Below, piece by piece: positions 1-5,685 of a stretch of DNA of 11,551 nucleotides (its first letter is position 1; the number at the start of each line of letters is the position of its first letter). Source of the stretch: Shewanella sp. (GTDB lineage Bacteria; Pseudomonadota; Gammaproteobacteria; Enterobacterales; Shewanellaceae); NCBI GenBank assembly GCA_004195335.1, contig SDWK01000495.1:1-11551 (forward strand), given 5' to 3'. The position numbers and the translations under genes are program-made. The notes under the pieces were generated by a model. The model was given only the letters and a program-made list of their open reading frames with translations. It ran no database searches and was not told the origin of the DNA.

Positions 1-19
1 AGATGTGTATAAGAGACAG
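1..19. other. Tn5/Nextera mosaic-end adapter remnant
   Basis: The first 19 bases read AGATGTGTATAAGAGACAG, which is exactly the 19-bp transposase mosaic end used in Nextera libraries. It sits at the extreme edge of the window and puts an in-frame stop (TAA at 10-12) in front of the fliH reading frame, which is otherwise open from base 20 onward. Untrimmed adapter at a contig end is the simplest explanation. A real engineered mini-Tn5 end would look the same here but is less likely. These bases should not be read as genome. Confidence 0.96.
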
Positions 20-432
20 GTCATAATCAGCAGATCAACCAACAACAGGCAACCATACTCGATCTGATTCGACGTGTTGCTCAACAGGTTATCCGTTGTG
101 AACTCACGCTACAACCTCAGCAGATCCTCTCTCTTATCGAAGAGACGATGCAGGCATTGCCGGATACACGATCTGAGATGAAGATCCATCTTGAACCTGG
201 TACGTTACATAAACTAAAAGAGCTAGCTTCAGAGAAAATAAAGGACTGGACCTTAGTCGCCGATCCCGCCATATCTCCGGGTGGTTGTCGGATTGTCAGC
301 GATAAATCCGATGCTGATGCCTCTGTCGAAACCAGACTAAATTCTTGTATGGATCAGGTGGCAGCTAAGCTCAATCAAACGGAAATTAAGGGGATAAACC
401 AAGAACCCGAGCCTGCTGTCGATGCTGAATAA
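20..432 (+). CDS. fliH: FliH, flagellar export ATPase regulator (3' part only)
   Basis: C-terminal part of FliH, about 136 residues from the first whole codon at 22; the start lies outside the window. FliH binds and restrains the FliI ATPase and docks it on the C ring at the base of the flagellar export gate. The visible part carries the family's C-terminal pattern: a helix with VIRCELTLQP, then a region around EPGTLHKLKEL, the DW.LVADPAISPGGCRI block (codons at about 247-296), and DASVETRL near 320-340, which together are diagnostic for the FliH/YscL family. An ATG at 148 is internal and not the start, because homology continues upstream to base 20. The 3' end overlaps fliI by 11 bases, so the two are translated as one operon. 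The acidic tail (EPEPAVDAE) is variable in the family. Confidence 0.93.
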
Positions 433-1789
433 TTCTGAGTCTATCGAACACGTATCTAATGAAATATTAGACTGGCCTCAGGTACCTGTGGCCCAAGTCT
501 ATGGCAGGTTAACTCGAGTCAACGGCCTACTGCTTGAGGCCGTAGGCTGCCAGCTCGGCATGGGCGATCGTTGCCATATCGAATGCCGGGATGGACGACG
601 TATCGAAGCCGAAGTCGTGGGGTTTAATAGAGAGACTCTATGCCTAATGCCCATAGAGCACACCTCAGGATTAATGCCGGGCTCACGAGTTATGCCACTA
701 GGTGGCCAAGTTCAGATCCCTGTCGGCAATGGTCTGCTAGGCCGGGTACTGGATGGCTTAGGCCAGCCTCTTGATGATCTCGGTCCCCTAAGCAATATTC
801 AAAGTCGTCCCTTGACCAATCACACCACTAACCCCTTACGTCGTAAGCCCATAAGCGAGCCCTTAGATGTTGGCATTCGGGCTATTAACGCCCTACTCCC
901 CATAGGCCGCGGCCAACGATTGGGACTCTTCGCGGGTTCCGGTGTAGGTAAGAGCGTGCTACTGGGCATGATGACCCGCTTTACCGAGGCCGACGTGGTG
1001 ATAGTCGGCTTAATTGGCGAGCGGGGCCGTGAAGTACGAGAATTTATCGAACAATCGTTAGGTGAACAGGGACGTAAACGTGCGGTCGTTATCGCTGCCC
1101 CAGCCGACACCACGCCCCTGATGCGAATGCGCGCCATGCGGCTCTGCCACCATGTCGCTGCCGCTTTTCGGGATCAGGGTAAGCAAGTGCTACTGCTGGT
1201 GGATTCACTCACTCGTTATGCCCAGGCTCAGCGTGAAATAGCCCTGAGTTTAGGAGAGCCACCAGCCACGAAGGGTTATCCGCCTTCAGCCTTCGCTCAG
1301 CTTCCCAGCTTAGTGGAGCTAGCCGGTAACGGCCAACACCCAAGTGGCACCTTGACCGCCTTCTATACCGTCTTAACCGAAGGGGATGATCAACAAGACC
1401 CTATTGCCGATGCGGCTCGGGCTATCTTAGATGGTCACTTAGTCTTAAGTCGTCAACTGGCCGAACAAGGCCACTTCCCGGCAATCGACATAGCGGCTTC
1501 CGTCAGTCGACTGGCAACCCAAGTCGCTGGCCAAGATCAGTTGCAACAGGGGCAACAGTTCAGACACCTCAATAGCCGTTACAATGAGGTTCGGGAATTA
1601 CTTCCTTTGGGGGGGTATCAGGCTGGGCATGATCCACAAATGGATCTGGCGGTGGAGAGCTACCCTATGATGGCCAGCTTCCTTAAACAGGATACTCAGC
1701 AAAAATTCGATCTAGGCCAAAGCCTGGAAGCATTAGATAAACTCACTGAATATTTCGCCAATCCCCATGGACAAAGAGAGATGAGATGA
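422..1789 (+). CDS. fliI: FliI, flagellum-specific export ATPase
   Basis: 455 residues, the usual FliI length. It is the cytoplasmic hexameric ATPase of the flagellar type III export apparatus and resembles the F1-ATPase beta subunit. Visible motifs are the Walker A loop AGSGVGKS (171-178), the catalytic-glutamate segment GERGREV (199-205), Walker B VLLLVDSLTRYA with Asp261, and the family signature PPATKGYPPSAFAQLPSL (280-297), which marks a flagellar/type III ATPase and not an F-type subunit. The N-terminal 30 residues match the FliH-binding end. The ATG at 422 lies inside fliH, so translational coupling is likely; I see no strong Shine-Dalgarno in front of it. The gene ends in an ATGA overlap with fliJ. 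A run of seven G (1609-1615) encodes Leu-Gly-Gly at 396-398 and could slip. Confidence 0.97.
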   Translation: MLNNSESIEHVSNEILDWPQVPVAQVYGRLTRVNGLLLEAVGCQLGMGDRCHIECRDGRRIEAEVVGFNRETLCLMPIEHTSGLMPGSRVMPLGGQVQIPVGNGLLGRVLDGLGQPLDDLGPLSNIQSRPLTNHTTNPLRRKPISEPLDVGIRAINALLPIGRGQRLGLFAGSGVGKSVLLGMMTRFTEADVVIVGLIGERGREVREFIEQSLGEQGRKRAVVIAAPADTTPLMRMRAMRLCHHVAAAFRDQGKQVLLLVDSLTRYAQAQREIALSLGEPPATKGYPPSAFAQLPSLVELAGNGQHPSGTLTAFYTVLTEGDDQQDPIADAARAILDGHLVLSRQLAEQGHFPAIDIAASVSRLATQVAGQDQLQQGQQFRHLNSRYNEVRELLPLGGYQAGHDPQMDLAVESYPMMASFLKQDTQQKFDLGQSLEALDKLTEYFANPHGQREMR

Positions 1790-2205
1790 AGCAACTATTG
1801 AAGCTCTGCCAACAGGAGGAGAAAAAACTCTCTCAGCTCGGCAGGCAGCGTAGTGAAACTCAGCAGCGTATCGATCTGATAGCCAAGCAGAAACAAGTAT
1901 TAGGAAATATGCTTAAAGAATATCAAGGCCATTCACCTCTGCTAGCAAATTCACTCCTGCTGCAAAATAATATCAATATGCAGCTAGCCCTAAAGCCGAT
2001 GCAGACTCAGTTAACTAGGCAACAGATACTGCTGGAGCAGGAACATCAAAGAATGGATGGTTTATGGCGTAAACAACTGGGAAGGCAGCAGGGCATAAAA
2101 TGGTTCTGTCAGCGACGTCATCAAGCACAACTCGATGCCAAATCTGCTCAGGAACAGAAACAACTCGATGATCTTGCCGGACGTTATCAAATACCTCACA
2201 CCTAA
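1786..2205 (+). CDS. fliJ: FliJ, flagellar export chaperone/stalk protein
   Basis: 139 residues, close to the roughly 147 of enteric FliJ. FliJ is a small antiparallel coiled coil that sits in the centre of the FliI hexamer, links it to FlhA and helps escort export substrates. The sequence is almost entirely heptad-like and rich in Gln, Lys, Glu and Arg, with no membrane segment; it has QEEKKLSQLGRQR near the N-terminus and a charged helical C-terminal half (KQLGRQQGIKWFCQRRHQAQ). FliJ proteins are poorly conserved, so the name leans heavily on the ATGA overlap with fliI and on length. It is the last gene of the fliHIJ run, and a candidate terminator follows directly. In primary flagellar clusters fliK usually comes next; here it does not. 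Confidence 0.88.
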   Translation: MKQLLKLCQQEEKKLSQLGRQRSETQQRIDLIAKQKQVLGNMLKEYQGHSPLLANSLLLQNNINMQLALKPMQTQLTRQQILLEQEHQRMDGLWRKQLGRQQGIKWFCQRRHQAQLDAKSAQEQKQLDDLAGRYQIPHT

Positions 2206-2464
2206 GGTAGAGACTTGTCAGATAACAAGTTTCAAATATCTTTTTCATTGGGCTGATTTTGTTGCTTAGATGGCTTACTGAATAACCTAGCTTCAATGTT
2301 ATCTATAGCCTGCGGCTCGTGCTGTGCAGGTGATAAATAACCATAAAGGTACAACCTTCAGCACACTTCCCAGTACCAACAGTCCACATAAAAAATGTAA
2401 CCAACCTTCATTCGAAGGCAATCAAACTTGGGGGAGAAGTGAGTTAAAATAACTAACTCATTTC
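2206..2464. other. Non-coding convergent gap rich in inverted repeats
   Basis: 259 bases between the converging ends of fliJ and flgN, with no credible gene on either strand. It holds a series of short hairpins: 2210-2233; CCTGC (2309-2313) with GCAGG (2326-2330); GTGCTG (2319-2324) with CAGCAC (2359-2364), directly next to the nested perfect hairpin AAGGT-ACA-ACCTT (2346-2358); CCTTC-ATTC-GAAGG (2405-2418); and a long stem at 2434-2466 that runs past the gap into the flgN stop. It may be termination signals for both operons, a degraded intergenic repeat or a structured RNA; sequence alone does not decide. Confidence 0.6.
2210..2245 (+). terminator. Candidate terminator after fliJ
   Basis: A 9-bp stem (GAGACTTGT at 2210-2218 with ACAAGTTTC at 2225-2233, one G-T pair) closes a six-base loop and starts five bases after the fliJ stop. 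A T5 run (2241-2245) follows, but seven bases beyond the stem, so it is not a textbook intrinsic terminator. Its place right after the last gene of the operon supports the call. Confidence 0.42.
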
Positions 2465-2466
2465 TT
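2434..2466. terminator. 13-bp inverted repeat, possible bidirectional terminator
   Basis: GAGAAGTGAGTTA (2434-2446) pairs with TAACTCATTTCTT (2454-2466) across a seven-base loop; 11 of the 13 pairs are Watson-Crick and two are G-T. The right arm reaches into the flgN stop codon (2465-2467 on the minus strand). Its position between convergent operons suggests it blocks read-through, but there is no clean U tract directly after either arm and the stem is mostly A-T. On the minus strand a second small hairpin (2405-2418) and a U6 run (2395-2390) lie farther downstream. Confidence 0.35.
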
Positions 2467-2911
2467 AACTTGGTGTCTGCGCACCATAGTCAATACTGAC
2501 CTCTTTATCTCGATTCAACAACCCGGAGATCACAGCCTGCTGACCCACCAACAGATTGCCATTAACATCGTTAGCGGCTTGGCTGTCTCTGACCAAGATC
2601 AAGAGGTTTTTCCACAACACCCTCACCTGCTTAGCGGCTTGTTCTGGCAGCTTAGTAATGAGCAGATCCATACCACTAGCATCTCCGACAAAGCCTAAAC
2701 GAACTAGCTTTTGGCTGCGTTGATCCGCACGGAATTGCAGCTTTTCACATAAATGGGTTTGATGTTGATTATGCAGTTCAAGCCCCTGATTATCCCTACG
2801 TTGCATCAGCTCTCTTTGACGTGAGATCAAACTTTTAAGCTGTTTATAGCCTTCGACATCCTGACGAATGCCTCGGATAATCTCCTGCACTATCTCTCTT
2901 TTACTCGTCAT
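2465..2911 (-). CDS. flgN: FlgN, chaperone for hook-filament junction proteins
   Basis: 148 residues from ATG at 2911 (MTSKREIVQEI). FlgN is the cytoplasmic chaperone that binds the C-termini of FlgK and FlgL and delivers them to the export gate. The protein is predicted all-helical and carries the family's late NxxNGxLL segment (NDVNGNLLVGQQ at about 115-126), preceded by paired helices rich in Gln and Leu; length fits the usual 138-150. The frame stays open upstream to 3166, but that extension lies on top of flgM in another frame and has no homology, so the start four bases after the flgM stop is preferred. It is the last gene of the flgA-flgM-flgN operon. Its partner flgK starts at 10925 in this window. 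Confidence 0.86.
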   Translation of the reverse strand: MTSKREIVQEIIRGIRQDVEGYKQLKSLISRQRELMQRRDNQGLELHNQHQTHLCEKLQFRADQRSQKLVRLGFVGDASGMDLLITKLPEQAAKQVRVLWKNLLILVRDSQAANDVNGNLLVGQQAVISGLLNRDKEVSIDYGAQTPS

Positions 2912-2915
2912 ATCT

Positions 2916-3197
2916 CTATCCGTGCTGCTGTAACATAGCATCTGAGATAGCATCGATATCCAGCTCAAAGGTTCCCTCACGTAGAGACTGACGAATCTCA
3001 AGCATCTTTGCTTGATCAATATCTTCCATCTGCTCCAGTTCTTGTTGTGAACTTGCAAGCAGCTTCCAATCGTCACTAACAGACTTCTGTGACGGCTGGA
3101 ACGTTTGAACTTGTTCAGCTGGTTCAGGCGTTTTAACTGGTCCATTTTTAGTACTGATATCAGCACTAATCACACTATTAATTTTTTGAATTTCCAT
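2916..3197 (-). CDS. flgM: FlgM, anti-sigma-28 factor
   Basis: 93 residues, within the 90-105 usual for FlgM. FlgM binds the flagellar sigma factor FliA (or its lateral counterpart) and blocks late filament genes until it is exported through the finished hook-basal body. The N-terminal 40 residues are low in hydrophobics and Pro/Thr/Gln-rich, as expected for the disordered export end. The sigma-binding half follows (DDWKLLASSQQELEQMEDID at 42-61, then AKMLEIRQSLREGTFELD at 63-80, and IDAISDAML), which matches the helix pattern of the family. A purine-rich site AAAAAGG lies about ten bases before the start, slightly far. It sits 77 bases behind flgA and four bases before flgN. Pairing with FlgN is the standard arrangement. 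Confidence 0.9.
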   Translation of the reverse strand: MEIQKINSVISADISTKNGPVKTPEPAEQVQTFQPSQKSVSDDWKLLASSQQELEQMEDIDQAKMLEIRQSLREGTFELDIDAISDAMLQQHG

Positions 3198-3274
3198 CAG
3201 TGAGTTACCTTTTTAATGGCAGTTACTGACTAAAGGCGACACTTGCCATACTAAACTTAAATTTTCAGCCCAGT

Positions 3275-4021
3275 TTAAAACAGAGTCGACACCCTTCCTT
3301 TTCCAGTTGGGTAAGCGGTGATCACTTTGCCTGAGCTTAAGTTTTTGACTCTGATCGCCTTCCCTTCGCCGCCAGACTCTAATGCCTCCCCGGCCATATT
3401 GGCATAGAAGCCATTGCTGCGAGCTTCGATGATCACCTTATCACCCAGGTTTACCCACAGTGGTGAACTCAAATGGTGGAGCTGAATCGCTTTATGCCGA
3501 CGAATCTTGCGCGTCACCTGTCGCCCAACAATATCCTCAATCCGGGTCATTAAATCCCGAGACGACGGACCTAAGCTTAAGGACTGCCACTCGATATCCT
3601 GAGCCGTCACAAACTCTCCTCGTTTCAAGGCGCGATTGGCTACAGGCAGTTTTGCGGTCACATTAACTTTCGCCCTGACAAACAGCGACCAGCCATTAGC
3701 ATCACACTGCACCTTACGCTGCAGATTGCCAAACACTAACCCAGACCCTGTATCTATCTTCAACGGCTGAGTGCAAGGTTCAAGCTTGCTCACCCCTGAA
3801 GGAACTCTGATCTGAATATCCTGCTTTGCCGATTTAATCCCAGTACGCTTCTTCCATTGTGCTATTTCGCGACTTAAGACTTTTGTTAGCTCTGTTTCCA
3901 ACTGCTGACTCGCTTCCGATGTTTGCTGAGCTGAGGTTTTGAGCGGAAGCAGACAGGAAATAAGCAGCAGGAAGTAGGAAGCACCAGTTCCCCCCCACCT
4001 TAACAAAACAAAGCAACCCAT
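3275..4021 (-). CDS. flgA: FlgA, periplasmic P-ring assembly chaperone
   Basis: 248 residues. FlgA is exported to the periplasm and helps FlgI subunits assemble into the P ring. The N-terminus has a signal peptide with hydrophobic core SYFLLLISCLLPL (15-27) and a likely cleavage after KTSA (about residue 31). The mature part has a SAF-type domain (about 122-183, with LPVANRALKRGEFVTAQDIE and VGRQVTRKI) and the C-terminal FlgA signature (GDKVIIEA, then GKAIRVKNLSSGKV and the final GKGRVS). Cys83 and Cys106 could form a disulfide. The ATG at 4021 is preceded by AAGG at normal spacing. A run of seven G on the coding strand (plus-strand C7 at 3990-3996) falls in the signal-peptide region (Trp-Gly-Gly at 9-11); the frame is intact as read. 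The gene is divergent from flgB. Confidence 0.93.
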   Translation of the reverse strand: MGCFVLLRWGGTGASYFLLLISCLLPLKTSAQQTSEASQQLETELTKVLSREIAQWKKRTGIKSAKQDIQIRVPSGVSKLEPCTQPLKIDTGSGLVFGNLQRKVQCDANGWSLFVRAKVNVTAKLPVANRALKRGEFVTAQDIEWQSLSLGPSSRDLMTRIEDIVGRQVTRKIRRHKAIQLHHLSSPLWVNLGDKVIIEARSNGFYANMAGEALESGGEGKAIRVKNLSSGKVITAYPTGKGRVSTLF

Positions 4022-4043
4022 TGATAAGCCTTAAAATAAACTA

Positions 4044-4060
4044 TTGGCATGCTATTTGTA
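4044..4060 (+). promoter_or_regulatory. Candidate sigma-54 promoter for the flgB operon
   Basis: TTGGCATGCTATTTGTA matches the sigma-54 consensus TTGGCACG-N4-TTGCA closely: the GG (4046-4047) and the -12 element (4058-4059) are the required ten bases apart, and TGGCA, the G two bases after it, the TTG and the final A are kept. The main departure is GT in place of GC at -12. Transcription would start near 4071, about 37 bases before the flgB ATG. Middle genes of lateral flagellar systems are known to need sigma-54 with a LafK-type activator, so the site makes sense in context. No matching element faces flgA; a weak TTACAA-N17-TATTTT is the best minus-strand candidate. Confidence 0.62.
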
Positions 4061-4107
4061 ACATGTCGAAGAACGAAAAAGATGAACACACATTACTAGG
4101 AGTCGCC

Positions 4108-4458
4108 ATGGCAATCAACCTCGATGCCGCACTGGGTATTCATCCCCAAATGCTGGATTTTAGAGTCGAACGAACCAAGATACTAGCAGGCAACTTGGCC
4201 AATGCCGAGACACCTGGTTATAAGGCTAAAGATCTTAATTTTCAAGCATTAATGACAAGTGTCAACGCAGGCATGCCAGCCAGTAGTCAGTATGAAGTGG
4301 GCTATCGCGTACCTTATCAAGCCTCGGCCGATGAAAATACCGTTGAGCTTGGAAAAGAGCAAGCCAGATACTCACAAAATGCCATGGATTATCAAACCAG
4401 CCTCACCTTTCTCAATATGAAGATATCCGGATTGAAATCGGCTATCCAAGGTCAGTAG
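4108..4458 (+). CDS. flgB: FlgB, proximal rod protein
   Basis: 116 residues from ATG at 4108 (MAINLDAALGIHP). FlgB forms the innermost rod just above the MS ring. The N-terminal motif NLANAETPGYKAKDLNF (30-46) is the conserved rod/hook pattern, in the form typical of FlgB, and the C-terminal helix ends LTFLNMKISGLKSAIQ as in the family. The frame is open upstream to 4021, but the 4108 start has AGGAG (4098-4102) at five bases and matches where FlgB proteins begin. The protein is shorter than enteric FlgB (138). It is the first gene of the flgB-K operon, 86 bases from divergent flgA. It is followed by an unusually long 101-base gap to flgC. Confidence 0.93.
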   Translation: MAINLDAALGIHPQMLDFRVERTKILAGNLANAETPGYKAKDLNFQALMTSVNAGMPASSQYEVGYRVPYQASADENTVELGKEQARYSQNAMDYQTSLTFLNMKISGLKSAIQGQ

Positions 4459-4470
4459 GAGAGATAACGA

Positions 4471-4557
4471 ATGTTTGTCGAAGAGATTATTCAGAGAGTC
4501 GGTGGTGGTGATATACACACAGAAGCTTGGAATCTAGTCCTTAAGGTCAGGAGTTAA
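4471..4557 (+). other. Possible 28-residue ORF between flgB and flgC
   Basis: An ATG at 4471 opens a frame of 28 codons (starts MFVEEIIQRVGGGDIHTEAW) that stops two bases before the flgC ATG. AGGAG (4457-4461), overlapping the flgB stop, lies nine bases before it. The flgC Shine-Dalgarno (AGGAG at 4548-4552) is inside it, so its translation could couple flgB and flgC. I recognise no family, and a frame this short can be open by chance. Confidence 0.25.
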
Positions 4558-4559
4558 CT

Positions 4560-4979
4560 ATGTCGTTCGCAGAGATTTATCAGATCGCGGGGGCAGGCAT
4601 GCACGCCCAGACCATCCGCCTCAATACAGTGGCGAGTAATTTAGCCAACGCAGGGGCTGCAGCGGAAACAAAAGATACCGCTTATCGGTCATTGAAACCT
4701 GTATTTTCAACCATCTATAACCAAACCCAAGCTGGCAAGGTATCCGGTGCCCAAGTGCAGGTGTCGGGCATAGTTGAAACAGATGCACCACTCGATATGC
4801 GCTACGAACCAGATCACCCCTTCGCCGATAAACAGGGCTATGTGGCCTACTCAAACGTCAACACAATCGAAGAGATGGCAGACATGATGGCGGCAAGCCG
4901 TTCATTCGAAACCAGTGTAGAAGTGATGAATCAAGCGCGATCTATGCAGCAAGGCCTGCTGCAACTTGGAGCTAAGTAA
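4560..4979 (+). CDS. flgC: FlgC, proximal rod protein
   Basis: 139 residues (enteric FlgC is 134). FlgC is a rod subunit between FlgB and FlgF/FlgG, exported through the flagellar gate. It begins MSFAEIYQIAGAGMHAQTIR and has the rod motif with the FlgC-specific long spacer (SNLANAGAAAETKDTAYRSL at about 26-45). The C-terminal half has the characteristic YVAYSNVNTIEEMADMMAAS (94-113) and then a helix rich in Met and Gln (MNQARSMQQGLL), which packs against the N-terminal helix in the rod. An AGGAG site eight bases upstream supports the start. The gene is separated from flgD by one base. Confidence 0.96.
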   Translation: MSFAEIYQIAGAGMHAQTIRLNTVASNLANAGAAAETKDTAYRSLKPVFSTIYNQTQAGKVSGAQVQVSGIVETDAPLDMRYEPDHPFADKQGYVAYSNVNTIEEMADMMAASRSFETSVEVMNQARSMQQGLLQLGAK

Positions 4980-4980
4980 G

Positions 4981-5655
4981 ATGAATGTGAACACCACCGC
5001 AGCCAGCAGCAAGAACGACAGTACCGCCACCGATGTGATGAACTCACCGGGTAACGATGCCGCCTCGATCAAAAATGAGTTTATGACCCTGATGATTGCG
5101 CAGATCCAGAATCAAGATCCAACCAATCCTATTGATGGCACTGAGTATGTCACTCAGCTTGCTCAATTCTCTCAAGTGGAAAGTTTAGAGCAGATGCGTC
5201 TGAATCAATCCACTCAGATGACCATAATGGAGAATCTGGGCATAGTTCAGTCGGCCCAACTCATAGGTAAAGATGCCATGGTTCCGGCCTCCGAGCTTAC
5301 TATCGATAGCGACTCTGGAGCCGTCAAGGGTAAGGTCTATCTGGGCAATGCAGTAGAAGAGCTCAATATCGACATACTCGATAAACAGGGCGAGCTGGTT
5401 AAGACCATTTCACTAGGATCACAGGAGCCCGGTGACATCGCTTTCACCATAGATTCAGAGGCTTTGGGACTGGCTCCCGGCGAATACAAGATAGAAGCAA
5501 AAACCACTTCGGGTAAAGAGGTACTGACAGCAGATACCTTTATTCAGGCTCCAATCGAAAAAATACACTTTATCAGCGCATCGGGAATGATGATGGCTGA
5601 ACTGGGGCATGGACTCGGTACCGTGTCCGTTCTTGAAATTTCAGAAGTTTCTTAA
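4981..5655 (+). CDS. flgD: FlgD, hook-capping/scaffold protein
   Basis: 224 residues from ATG at 4981. FlgD caps the growing hook, allows FlgE subunits to fold into place, and is discarded when FlgK arrives. The conserved N-terminal block KNEFMTLMIAQIQNQDPTNP and then DGTEYVTQLAQFSQVESLEQM (about 31-72) is the FlgD signature; the rest forms the Tudor/FnIII-like core (GAVKGKVYLGNAVEELNIDI, then PGEYKIEAKTTSGKE) with a final conserved GLGTVSVLEISEV-type end. The frame is open to an upstream TTG at 4966, but GGAG (4968-4971) nine bases before the ATG at 4981 decides the start. It lies one base from the flgC stop, which indicates coupling. Confidence 0.95.
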   Translation: MNVNTTAASSKNDSTATDVMNSPGNDAASIKNEFMTLMIAQIQNQDPTNPIDGTEYVTQLAQFSQVESLEQMRLNQSTQMTIMENLGIVQSAQLIGKDAMVPASELTIDSDSGAVKGKVYLGNAVEELNIDILDKQGELVKTISLGSQEPGDIAFTIDSEALGLAPGEYKIEAKTTSGKEVLTADTFIQAPIEKIHFISASGMMMAELGHGLGTVSVLEISEVS

Positions 5656-5685
5656 CCAACTAAACGTTAACCAAGGATAATTTTA

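Noticed and set aside
2015..2296. A 93-codon minus-strand frame over the end of fliJ and the gap
   Set aside because: More than half lies antisense to fliJ, composition is unremarkable and no family or ribosome site is visible.
2912..3166. A longer flgN starting upstream at 3166
   Set aside because: The extra 85 codons lie over flgM in another frame and show no FlgN similarity; the ATG at 2911, four bases after the flgM stop, gives the right length.
3198..3274. A sigma-28 or sigma-54 promoter for flgM in the flgA-flgM gap
   Set aside because: On the minus strand TTAAGTTT resembles a sigma-28 -35 box, but the matching -10 is poor, and the TGGCA nearby lacks a GC at the required ten-base spacing. 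I cannot support a call.
3834..4016. A 60-codon minus-strand frame with a signal-peptide-like start overlapping flgA
   Set aside because: It is the flgA signal region read one frame off through the G7 tract; it starts with TTG, ends early and has no homology after the signal-like part.
4021..4107. An in-frame extension of flgB from a TTG at 4021
   Set aside because: The ATG at 4108 has AGGAG at five bases and matches the family's start; the extension has no homology and would cover the promoter region and abut the flgA start.
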